Notes: generated by a model not told the origin, from the sequence alone. A DNA stretch of 8,323 nucleotides from JBHIER01 sp046760705 [NCBI: bacterium] (GCA_046760705.1 JBHIER010000123.1:1-8323), one strand, 5' to 3'. Positions 1-6,231 are shown, counted from the first letter of the stretch. Numbers and translations are program-made.

Positions 1-1
1 T

Positions 2-838
2 GGCTATTTGGCTAAACTACTTTATGGCGTGCCACTGGTGGTAACTTGCCACAGTCTGGAGCCGTTACGACCGTGGAAGGAGGAGCAACTCGGGAAAGGT
101 TATCGATTAAGCAGTTGGGCCGAAAAGACCGCTATTGAATCGGCAGATAGAGTGATCGCTGTTTCAAAGAGTGTCAAGGAAGACATATTGAGACATTTCA
201 ACGTCTCCTCTGATCGTGTGGCCGTAATACATAATGGGATAGACCTCAATAAGTGGAAAAAGACCACTGGCGATTATACAAAAAAGAGGTATGGGATTGA
301 AGATCCCTACGTACTGTTTGTAGGCCGCACGACGAGACAGAAAGGAATGGTTCACTTATTAGATGCTGCTGACTACATCGATCCAGGCCTTCAGTTAGTC
401 TGTTGTACCTGTGCGCCTGATACCCAGGAGGTCGAGGATGAGATAACACAAAAAGTTGCCGAGAAAAAAAATGTCCTGTGGATAAATGAGCTGCTCAAAG
501 AAGAGCAATACATCGAATTATATAGCGGGGCGGCGGTATTTGCGTGTCCATCAATCTACGAGCCTTTCGGCATCATAAACTTGGAAGCTATGGCTTGCGA
601 GACACCAGTGGTGGCATCTGCGGTGGGCGGGATAAAAGAGGTAGTCATCCCTGATGAGACAGGCATCTTAGTTGAGCCAGAAAATCCAAAGCAGCTCGCT
701 AGTGGGATCAACCATCTGCTCAGGAATCCAGCTCTGGCCAGAAGACTTGCAGAAAATGGCAGATCCCGAGTGGAGAGATATTTTAGTTGGAAACTTGTTG
801 CTCAACAGACAAAGAAACTGTATGAGGCCCTTATTTAA
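2..838 (+). CDS. glgA: Glycogen synthase of GT4 (actinobacterial GlgA/GlgM) type, 5'-partial
   Basis: Transfers glucose from a nucleotide sugar (normally ADP-glucose) to an alpha-glucan or, in the mycobacterial GlgM relatives, to glucose-1-phosphate giving maltose-1-phosphate. It acts in the cytoplasm. Seen: the reading frame is open to the left edge and the first codons (GYLAKLLYG) are internal to the family, so the TTG at 8 is not the start and roughly the first quarter of the protein is missing. Visible landmarks are the acceptor-site stretch THSLEPLRPWK form (here TCHSLEPLRPWK, about 41-76), SADRVIAVS, the donor-domain opening FVGRTTRQKG (about 317-346), and the GT4 EX7E motif, with glutamates encoded at 560-562 and 584-586 inside YEPFGIINLEAMAC. 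The C-terminus is complete (TAA 836-838). The maltokinase gene follows after 45 nt, which supports a role in the GlgE-type glucan pathway. GlgA and GlgM activity cannot be told apart from sequence alone. Family call is firm; exact product less so. Confidence 0.93.
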   Translation, partial: GYLAKLLYGVPLVVTCHSLEPLRPWKEEQLGKGYRLSSWAEKTAIESADRVIAVSKSVKEDILRHFNVSSDRVAVIHNGIDLNKWKKTTGDYTKKRYGIEDPYVLFVGRTTRQKGMVHLLDAADYIDPGLQLVCCTCAPDTQEVEDEITQKVAEKKNVLWINELLKEEQYIELYSGAAVFACPSIYEPFGIINLEAMACETPVVASAVGGIKEVVIPDETGILVEPENPKQLASGINHLLRNPALARRLAENGRSRVERYFSWKLVAQQTKKLYEALI

Positions 839-849
839 AATGGGCCTCA
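823..849 (+). promoter_or_regulatory. Stem-loop across the glycogen synthase stop codon
   Basis: Perfect 8-bp inverted repeat TGAGGCCC (823-830) / GGGCCTCA (842-849) with an 11-nt AT-rich loop that contains the TAA stop. No run of T follows, so it is not a standard intrinsic terminator. It sits in the 45-nt gap before the maltokinase gene, where it could protect the upstream 3' end, attenuate read-through, or modulate translation coupling. The structure is seen; the function is inferred. Confidence 0.5.
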
Positions 850-883
850 CAGAATAACCATAAGCACAACCGATTGCACGGCG

Positions 884-2401
884 ATGCGTAGAATAGACAC
901 CGATTTAGAACGCTATGTACTCAGTGAAAGGCCCGATTTGCTGGTATCGTGGATAGGGCCCGAGCACCTGAAACGGCAGAGATGGTTTTTACACAAATCG
1001 GCTACAATCAAGGAATTGAGATTAAGAGACAGTTGGGTGTTAAAGAAATTCGGCAAGGCCGACATTATTTGTACGATACTGGATGTGGAATATTCCGACT
1101 CACAGCAAAAGGACGCCTACTATATGCCCCTTCTCCTTAATTTTGATCAGCAGGCAACTGGTGAGGCGATGGCCAAGATTCATGGACGAGGCTTCGTGGC
1201 CACACTTTCCGACTGTCTAAATTCTCTTGAATACTATCAAGTGCTGATGAAATATCTCTGGGCACACGCAAAGTTGAAATCAGCCTATGGGCGCGTTGAT
1301 TTCAGGCCAATAACGAGTTGCATTACCTATCCGGTTACAGAGGTCAGCGAATTCACCGGAGAACAAAGTAATACAGTCATGTTTGTGGGCAAAGAAGATA
1401 TCGTTAAGACTTTTCGGAAAATGCAGCCTGGTGTTAACCCTGATCTGGAGATACATCTTAAGTTAGGGACTAAAACTGATTCCCTCATACCAAAACTGTG
1501 TGGCCATATTTCCTACAGCGAGTCAGATGGCGATGAATACACACTGGCCATAATAGAGGAATATGTCTTCAACGATGGGGACGCTTGGCAGCACGTACTT
1601 AAAAAGCTGGGCCGTTTCTTTGATTACGCCCGAAAACATCGCCGCCAGACCGAAATAGTTGGACTCGCACAAAACTACCTGACATCTTTCGGAAAGGAGA
1701 TTAGACAACTCGGGCAGCTAATAGCCGAGCTTCACAGTGAACTCGCGCACGTCTTTGGATCTGAGGACATTAGCCAATACGATTTGATCGAATGGCATAA
1801 CACATTCTTGAATAATACTGAAAAGGTTTTAATCCATTCATTAAAATTGCCAGATTGGCTGCTGAAGAGCAAAGGCAAAATACTGAAACAATCGCGGAAA
1901 CTTCTTGAAATTAAGGATCCTGGTAAGAAGATAAGAATCCATGGTGATTTGCATTTAGGCCAGGTTTTGAAGACATCCGGCACTCGGCGGGACTTTTGTG
2001 TCATAGATTTTGAGGGAGAACCCCTCAAATCATACAAAGAAGTTCGCAAAAAACACAGTCCACTCCAGGATGTGGCGGGCATGTTGAGATCCTTTAATTA
2101 TGCTGTTTATCAAGCCCATTCTATGGTGCAGGGAGAAGAGAAAGACGATATGCTTAAATGGGCTCAGTGTTGGGAGGAGATTGTTTGCCACATGTTTCTT
2201 AAAGAATATCTCCACCATACCAAATATAAAGGTGGAAATTATTTGCCTGAGGACGAAACGTCATTAAGATCGATGATCGCCCTATTTAAGCTGGAAAAGG
2301 CTCTGTATGAACTTCAATATGAGATAAATAGTCGCCCCGAGTGGGTCGGTATTCCCTTGCAGGCAATAAGGAAATGTTTGCTCGATCTGGAAATTGGTTG
2401 A
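884..2401 (+). CDS. mak: Maltokinase-like protein (APH-fold, GlgE pathway)
   Basis: Expected to phosphorylate maltose with ATP to maltose-1-phosphate, the donor for GlgE in alpha-glucan synthesis; cytoplasmic. Seen in the 505 residues: an N-terminal cap with QRWFLHK (32-38), as in maltokinases and the kinase half of TreS-Mak fusions; VKTFRKMQPGVNPDLE (174-189), which matches the family's lysine-plus-PGVNPDLE segment (E189); the catalytic loop HGDLHLGQ (353-360, D355 as base); the metal-binding VIDFEGEP (D375); then SPLQDVAGMLRSF, a family hallmark. It is a little longer than typical actinobacterial maltokinases (about 450 residues) and is not fused to trehalose synthase. The ATG at 884 is chosen because the N-terminal cap begins just after it; no strong Shine-Dalgarno precedes it, so coupling with the upstream gene is plausible. 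All catalytic motifs appear intact. Confidence 0.88.
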   Translation: MRRIDTDLERYVLSERPDLLVSWIGPEHLKRQRWFLHKSATIKELRLRDSWVLKKFGKADIICTILDVEYSDSQQKDAYYMPLLLNFDQQATGEAMAKIHGRGFVATLSDCLNSLEYYQVLMKYLWAHAKLKSAYGRVDFRPITSCITYPVTEVSEFTGEQSNTVMFVGKEDIVKTFRKMQPGVNPDLEIHLKLGTKTDSLIPKLCGHISYSESDGDEYTLAIIEEYVFNDGDAWQHVLKKLGRFFDYARKHRRQTEIVGLAQNYLTSFGKEIRQLGQLIAELHSELAHVFGSEDISQYDLIEWHNTFLNNTEKVLIHSLKLPDWLLKSKGKILKQSRKLLEIKDPGKKIRIHGDLHLGQVLKTSGTRRDFCVIDFEGEPLKSYKEVRKKHSPLQDVAGMLRSFNYAVYQAHSMVQGEEKDDMLKWAQCWEEIVCHMFLKEYLHHTKYKGGNYLPEDETSLRSMIALFKLEKALYELQYEINSRPEWVGIPLQAIRKCLLDLEIG

Positions 2402-2436
2402 CACGTGGAGAGCGAGGCCGCCTTTGTCTGAAAAAT

Positions 2437-2441
2437 AGGTG
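2437..2441 (+). promoter_or_regulatory. Ribosome binding site deciding the start at 2450
   Basis: AGGTG lies 8 nt before the ATG at 2450. The in-frame TTG at 2444 would sit only 2 nt after it, so the ATG is the better start; it also gives a compact signal peptide. Confidence 0.6.
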
Positions 2442-2449
2442 TTTTGACT

Positions 2450-4492
2450 ATGAGAAATCTAAGAACCTCATTCTTGATAACTATCGGTTTAATATTAGCT
2501 GCAGCAGTCTCTGGGCAACGCCCAGAGTGGATCAACTACACTTCCAGCAATGTATATTCTATTGCTGTGAAGAATGGTTATCTCTGGGTCGGAGGTTGCG
2601 GCTTAACGAAGTTGAACACATTAACGGGCGAGATGACTTATTATAATCGGGCTAATTCCAGTCTGCCGGTGAACTGGGTCCAGGCCTTAGCCATCGATGG
2701 GTCTGGGGACCTATGGATCGGAACGTGCGATGGTCTGGTCAGATTTGATGGTCTAAGCTGGGCGGTTTACAACAGCTCAAACTCCGGCCTACCAGGTAAC
2801 GATATCAGGGCCATAGTCATTGATAGAGTTGGAAATAAGTGGATCGGGACCTACGATGGCCTGGCTCAGTTCGATGGTGAAGGATGGATGGTTTACACCC
2901 CTTCAAATTCCGGATTGCCGGATAATCATGTCAGGGCCGTGGCCATCGACGACTCCGGATATATATGGATTGGGACTCATGCTGGTCTGGCTCAGTTCGA
3001 TGGCGCAAGCTGGACGGTCTATGACACTGGTAACTCCGAGTTACCGGGTAACCTGATCTTTTCTATAGCTATTGATGCCTCTGGGCAAGTATGGATCGGG
3101 ACGGGTGATGGGCTGGCTAAGTTCGATAGGACCTACTGGACGGTCTACAACACTGGTAACTCGGGTCTCTCAGATGACTGGGTCTGGACCATAGCCATTG
3201 ATGGATCTGATGAGCCATGGATCGGAACCTCCGATGGCCTGGTCAGGTTTGATGGCCTAAGTTGGGTGGTTTACAACACCTCAAACTCTGGCCTGCCAAG
3301 CAACGATATCAGGGCCATAGCAGTGGATGGATCCGGGGGCCCATGGGTGGGGACAGACTTGGGTCTGGCTCAGTTTGATGGGGCGATCTGGACGATCCAC
3401 AAAACCGCTAATTCCGGCCTACCGCATGAAGATGTCTTTGCCGTAGCCGTCGATAGGTCCGGGCATTCATGGATCGGCACAGGGATGGGTTTGGTTCAGT
3501 TCGATGGGGCAAGATGGACCACATACAACAGGGCCAGCTCCAGCCTGCCCGATGACTTGGTCTGGGTCATAGCCATTGATGGTTCTGGGGACAAGTGGAT
3601 CGGGACCCCGGGCGGTCTGGCTCGGTTTGATGGGCTAAAGTGGGTATCATACACCACTGAGAACTCCGGTCTGCCGAGCAACTTGATTTACGACTTGGCC
3701 ATCGATGGAGCTGGTGATACGTGGATCGGGACCGTAGGTGGTGGCCTGCTGCTCTTGAGTGACACACACTGGGTGGTCTATAATACTGGAAATTCCGGCT
3801 TGCCGGATAATGATGTCTTTGCTCTGTCTATTGAAGAGTCAGGGGTTATTTGGGTTGGAACATTCAATGGTCTGGCTCAATTTGACGGCACCCACTGGAC
3901 AGTGTATAACACCACCAACTCAGGCCTGCCTTCTAACCGGGTCTCAGATGTTGCCGTCGATAGATCTGGAAACAAATGGATCGGTACCTACAGGGGCTTG
4001 GCTCAATTTGATGGTATTAACTGGACGGTCTACGATACCAGCAATTCCAGCTTGCCAGATAACCACGTCTGGGTAATAACCATTGATACCGAAGGGAACA
4101 AGTGGGTTGGAACAAGTGATGGCCTCCTTATGTTTGACGACACAAGCTGGGAGTTGTACAACACCCAGAACTCAGGACTGCCAAGTAACTGGGTTTGGGC
4201 ATTAGCTGACGATTCATTAGGAAACATGTGGATAGGAACCACTAATGGAGGTTTGGCTGTCTATCGCGAAGGAGGAGTTATCCGTAACTGCGGTATCAAG
4301 GGTGATGTCACGAATGACAGGTCGATCAACGTCCTTGATGTAGTCACGGCAGTCAACATCTCTATCCGATTTGGCGAGTACGACAATTGTACCAAATGGA
4401 GAGCAGACTGCAATGGTAATGGGAGTATTGACATTTCGGACATTTTGACCATTGTCAATGTGATCACAGGGCTTGGTTCCTGCTGGCCATAA
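2450..4492 (+). CDS. Secreted 14-blade Reg_prop beta-propeller protein with C-terminal dockerin
   Basis: Probably an exported recognition or scaffold protein, not an enzyme; no catalytic motif is visible. Domains by residue (ATG at 2450): signal peptide about 1-22 (basic MRNLR, hydrophobic core, cleavage near VSG-Q); 14 repeats of 42 residues from about 46 to 611, each of the form WIGTxxGLAQFDGxxWTVYNTxNSGLPxNxVxxIAID, which is the Reg_prop (two-component-regulator propeller) consensus; then a type I-like dockerin at 618-680. The dockerin has two 12-residue EF-hand-type calcium loops: DVTNDRSINVLD (619-630) and DCNGNGSIDISD (653-664), with acidic or polar residues at positions 1, 3, 5, 7, 9 and 12. 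Four cysteines (about 614, 647, 654, 678) flank the loops and could form disulfides. Reg_prop arrays normally form the periplasmic sensor of hybrid histidine kinases; here there is no membrane anchor, kinase or DNA-binding domain. The adjacent cohesin-like gene suggests a partner. Function unknown; architecture firm. Confidence 0.92.
   Translation: MRNLRTSFLITIGLILAAAVSGQRPEWINYTSSNVYSIAVKNGYLWVGGCGLTKLNTLTGEMTYYNRANSSLPVNWVQALAIDGSGDLWIGTCDGLVRFDGLSWAVYNSSNSGLPGNDIRAIVIDRVGNKWIGTYDGLAQFDGEGWMVYTPSNSGLPDNHVRAVAIDDSGYIWIGTHAGLAQFDGASWTVYDTGNSELPGNLIFSIAIDASGQVWIGTGDGLAKFDRTYWTVYNTGNSGLSDDWVWTIAIDGSDEPWIGTSDGLVRFDGLSWVVYNTSNSGLPSNDIRAIAVDGSGGPWVGTDLGLAQFDGAIWTIHKTANSGLPHEDVFAVAVDRSGHSWIGTGMGLVQFDGARWTTYNRASSSLPDDLVWVIAIDGSGDKWIGTPGGLARFDGLKWVSYTTENSGLPSNLIYDLAIDGAGDTWIGTVGGGLLLLSDTHWVVYNTGNSGLPDNDVFALSIEESGVIWVGTFNGLAQFDGTHWTVYNTTNSGLPSNRVSDVAVDRSGNKWIGTYRGLAQFDGINWTVYDTSNSSLPDNHVWVITIDTEGNKWVGTSDGLLMFDDTSWELYNTQNSGLPSNWVWALADDSLGNMWIGTTNGGLAVYREGGVIRNCGIKGDVTNDRSINVLDVVTAVNISIRFGEYDNCTKWRADCNGNGSIDISDILTIVNVITGLGSCWP
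2585..4282 (+). repeat. 14 tandem 126-bp coding repeats (propeller blades)
   Basis: The WIGT tryptophan codon recurs at 2585, 2714, 2840, 2966, 3092, 3218, 3344, 3470, 3596, 3722, 3851, 3977, 4103 and 4229. Spacing is 126 nt throughout except two 129-nt steps (2585 to 2714, and 3722 to 3851 where an extra glycine gives VGGGL). Blades 2 and 6 are especially similar at the DNA level (around 2734-2818 and 3238-3322), suggesting duplication or recombination within the array. Fourteen units equal two seven-bladed rings; the partial strand before unit 1 (PEWINY) may close a ring with the last strand. Confidence 0.9.
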
Positions 4493-4503
4493 TTGCACCG
4501 ATA

Positions 4504-4559
4504 TGGAGTGCGGCGGTTACACGCCGTTTACGAAAACGAAAGCAAACTTTCGCACTCCA
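4504..4559 (+). promoter_or_regulatory. Three-way-junction RNA element downstream of the propeller gene
   Basis: The 86-nt gap between the two exported-protein genes is largely one structure. Outer stem TGGAGTG (4504-4510) pairs with CACTCCA (4553-4559). Inside are CGGCG/CGCCG (4511-4515 / 4522-4526, 6-nt loop) and CGAAAG/CTTTCG (4537-4542 / 4547-4552, CAAA loop). The outer helix could alternatively extend to 9 bp at the cost of the inner ones. There is no T-run, so it is not a classical terminator. The rest of the gap (4560-4580) is AT-rich with ATCAT/ATATT repetition, where a promoter for the next gene could lie, but no clear -35/-10 pair is visible. Confidence 0.5.
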
Positions 4560-4578
4560 ATTATCATATCATATTATA

Positions 4579-5742
4579 TTGAATAGAAAATGTCTGAAAG
4601 AAAGGAGTGAAAACATCATAAGAAATATAAAAATAGTTCTTTATATTGGCTTCTTGATTTTATGGTCTGAGATTGGTCTATGTCAACCTGAAGCTGTCCT
4701 GACCTGCTCTGAAGGACATGGATTTCCTGGTAGTGATATGTGCCTGGTTCAGGTTCAAGTGAGCCAGTTGGTCAAAGATATTGAAGGTTTCCAAATTGTC
4801 TTGAAATTTGATACATCTTCACTATCAGTATCAACAGTTCATCGACCCTATTTAGCACTATCCTTTGGACTATTTACGTGGAACCAGATGGAGGATGGAA
4901 TAGTGATAGTAGGTATTGGTTCAATTGAGAAAAATTCAGAGGGTCCAGTAGCGAATATTTTTTTCAAAACGTCGGAAGAAGCTCTCGGAAACTACAATCT
5001 CACATTTGATGTACAAGAGACTATACTGGCATGTGCTTGCTCAGTTTACCTAGAGTTGGAGATTATTGACGGCTCCCTTTGGGTTGGCTATTGGGACCAG
5101 TGGTATTATAGAATATCCCCAAGAAGATTAAATTTCGGTTCAGTTGAAATCGACCAAGCTGATTCCCTTAGAGTAAATATCTCGAGGGATATCTCTAGCT
5201 CTTTTGTTGTTGATAGTATAATTTCGGATCATCCGGATTTTACTGTCTCTCCTAAATCTTTTGTTGTCAATCCCCTTCAGACCAAGCAATTTTTAGTTAC
5301 ATTTTCACCTTCTGAAATCGGAACAACGTCAGCTCTTATTACAATTGAATCACCAAATACTGTTCTTTGGGACGATCAGGTTATTGCTGTTGGAGCCGGC
5401 TCTTTGAACCCAACGGATGTCAATTCGGATGAACACGATCATTACGAGGAACCTGAGAATTTTGAGCTTTATCAAAACTGGCCGAATCCGTTTAATTCGG
5501 AAACAGATGTAAGATATCAAATAGGAGATAGCAAATCACTTACACACACCACACTTAAAATTTTCAATGTCTTAGGACAGGAGTTGAGGACGCTGATTGA
5601 TGAAATGCAAGGGGCGGGCTTCTATTCAGTCAATTGGGATGGAAGGGATAATTTTGGAAACATCGTTCCAAATGGCCTCTATTTTTATCAGCTCAGATCA
5701 GGCAATTTTGTTCAAACAAAGAAATGTTTGCTTCTTAAGTAA
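4579..5742 (+). CDS. Exported cohesin-like protein with HYDIN-type Ig domain and T9SS sorting domain
   Basis: Likely a surface-attached adaptor. By residue (TTG at 4579): signal sequence to about 36 (basic RNIK, hydrophobic stretch 19-30, GLCQ); cohesin-like domain about 39-169, recognised by DIEGFQIVLKFDTSSLSV, the GIVIVG strand, FFKTSEEALGNYNLTF and the closing DGSLWV, all in the order of Pfam cohesin; HYDIN/ASPM-type Ig domain about 178-274 (LNFGSV, then VVNPLQTKQFLVTFSP); acidic linker 280-294; C-terminal sorting domain 296-387 with ELYQNWPNPFN, LKIFNVLGQELRTL and WDGRDNFGNIVPNGLYFYQL, the T9SS type A / FlgD-like signature. Family knowledge: such tails direct passage through T9SS and surface attachment. 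The upstream neighbour carries a dockerin, so the two may bind. The start is uncertain: no ATG in frame, and an AAAGGAG at about 4601-4607 is better spaced for rare ATC/ATA codons at 4615/4618. Base composition is clearly more AT-rich than the propeller gene. Confidence 0.85.
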   Translation: MNRKCLKERSENIIRNIKIVLYIGFLILWSEIGLCQPEAVLTCSEGHGFPGSDMCLVQVQVSQLVKDIEGFQIVLKFDTSSLSVSTVHRPYLALSFGLFTWNQMEDGIVIVGIGSIEKNSEGPVANIFFKTSEEALGNYNLTFDVQETILACACSVYLELEIIDGSLWVGYWDQWYYRISPRRLNFGSVEIDQADSLRVNISRDISSSFVVDSIISDHPDFTVSPKSFVVNPLQTKQFLVTFSPSEIGTTSALITIESPNTVLWDDQVIAVGAGSLNPTDVNSDEHDHYEEPENFELYQNWPNPFNSETDVRYQIGDSKSLTHTTLKIFNVLGQELRTLIDEMQGAGFYSVNWDGRDNFGNIVPNGLYFYQLRSGNFVQTKKCLLLK

Positions 5743-5751
5743 GAAATATGA

Positions 5752-5798
5752 AGTGCGTCTCGGTAGCCGGGGCGCACTCAAAAGCAAGAGCAAGCTCT
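5752..5798 (+). promoter_or_regulatory. Stem-loop element downstream of the cohesin-like gene
   Basis: AGTGCGTC (5752-5759) pairs with GGCGCACT (5771-5778, one G-U), with inner CGG/CCG (5761-5763 / 5767-5769) and a TAG loop: a strong imperfect hairpin starting 10 nt after the stop. A small second hairpin, AGAGC/GCTCT, follows at 5787-5798. No T-run follows. Its arms (GTGCG, CGCACTC, then AAAGCAA) resemble those of the element at 4504-4559. It may be a factor-independent 3' end stabiliser or an imprecise terminator. Confidence 0.5.
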
Positions 5799-5821
5799 CG
5801 TAGTCAAAAGTAGAAGGAAAA

Positions 5822-6035
5822 ATGAAAGAAAAATTACCAATTTATGTGGCGCTTGGACTATTCGAACCATGCGCCACTGGATACATTAACTCTGGATATT
5901 TACCCCTCTGGGTTTTCCTCTTCGGTTTTGTACGAGGACGACGGACACCAGGGTTGGTGGTATGATTCCGATCGGGGTATAGTGATAGCAAAGGTTGAAA
6001 TCGTACCGGAGGCACATTTGCTATATGACTCCTAA
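5822..6035 (+). pseudogene. Remnant of a GH31 alpha-glucosidase C-terminus (DUF5110 region)
   Basis: In the frame of 5844-6035, HAPLDTLTLDIYPSGFSSSVLYEDDG (given here as HAPLDTLTLDIYPSG plus SVLYEDDG) is the hallmark of the domain behind the GH31 barrel in alpha-glucosidases and alpha-xylosidases. In the frame shifted by one (ATG 5822), KLPIYV fits the family's LPIYVRAG-type segment that normally comes shortly before, so the two parts appear joined by a small deletion and frameshift near 5846-5856. No catalytic barrel is present: upstream is the end of an unrelated gene, and after YEDDG the frame ends at TAA 6033-6035 without the rest of the domain. The 47-codon frame starting at 5822 has a good AAGGA before its ATG, but I regard it as part of the wreck. 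The parent gene would have hydrolysed alpha-glucosides, fitting the glucan genes at the left. Confidence 0.7.
5846..5877. repeat. Inverted repeat at the GH31 frameshift site
   Basis: GTGGCGC (5846-5852) and GCGCCAC (5871-5877) are perfectly complementary, extended inward by TGG/CCA (5854-5856 / 5867-5869) after one T-T mismatch, leaving a 10-nt loop. It coincides with the point where the GH31-like reading frame shifts, so it may have promoted the lesion or be part of an inserted short repeat. Confidence 0.5.
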
Positions 6036-6049
6036 TATGGATTTTCTAA

Positions 6050-6124
6050 CTCCGATAGGAGTGAAATGTTTATAGTCAAAGATCAAAAACCCATTGAAAG
6101 CTCCGAAGGAGTGGCATGTTTTTA
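6050..6124 (+). repeat. Two copies of a short CTCCGA-(T)AGGAGTG-ATGTTT repeat
   Basis: Copy 1 at 6050-6072 and copy 2 at 6101-6124 share CTCCGA, AGGAGTG and ATGTTT, differing by one inserted T and two substitutions. Each contains its own mini-hairpin, CTCC/GGAG. They lie 51 nt apart in the gene-free stretch 6036-6244. The style resembles short palindromic dispersed repeats found in intergenic regions of many environmental genomes. Confidence 0.6.
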
Positions 6125-6177
6125 TCCCTACCGATTACAATTGTCAAGATTGTTGGTGTTTTAAACATTTCACTCCT
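6057..6177. repeat. 16-bp perfect inverted repeat, arms 6057-6072 and 6162-6177
   Basis: AGGAGTGAAATGTTTA at 6057-6072 is the exact reverse complement of 6162-6177. The arm is the core of direct-repeat copy 1, so 6162-6177 is a third copy of the same unit in opposite orientation. The 121-bp span could be a small non-autonomous repeat element; no flanking target duplication is obvious. Confidence 0.6.
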
Positions 6178-6231
6178 GCGCTTCCTTCAGCTAGGCTCAG
6201 GACATGCTTTTCAATCGCTCGCAATGACAGC
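6178..6231 (-). repeat. Dispersed-type intergenic repeat (TCATTGCGAGCGA / CTGAGCCTAG type)
   Basis: Read on the minus strand this begins with TGTCATTGCGAGCGATTG and continues with CATGTCCTGAGCCTAG and GAAGGAAGCGCAGG. Both halves resemble short sequences that I know as widely dispersed intergenic repeats in environmental bacterial genomes (TCATTGCGAGCGAAGCG and TCCTGAGCGTAGTCGAAGGA types). It follows directly on the inverted 16-bp arm. The resemblance is from memory, not from a search. Confidence 0.45.

Noticed and set aside
2820-3056. Open frame on + inside the propeller gene (also one at 3759-4076)
   Set aside because: Out-of-frame shadow of the 126-bp repeats; the repetitive sequence keeps alternative frames open and the translation resembles no family.
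3496-3767. Minus-strand open frames opposite the propeller repeats (also 4030-4498)
   Set aside because: Antisense shadows of the repeats and dockerin region, with no start signal or recognisable domain.
2585-4282. Regular 126-bp periodicity considered as a satellite or CRISPR-like array
   Set aside because: The repeat lies wholly in one reading frame, diverges mostly at the codon level and spells the Reg_prop consensus, so it is a protein repeat.
5752-5778. Hairpin considered as a rho-independent terminator
   Set aside because: Stem is strong but no T-run follows, so it is listed as a stem-loop of unknown role.
5822-5965. 47-codon hydrophobic open frame with ATG and a good AAGGA upstream
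   Set aside because: Overlaps the GH31 remnant in a neighbouring frame and itself seems to contain a GH31-like scrap (KLPIYV); no independent support for a gene.
6178-6231. Considered as a piece of tRNA or rRNA spacer
   Set aside because: No cloverleaf, anticodon arm or T-loop consensus could be drawn; it looks like a dispersed intergenic repeat instead.
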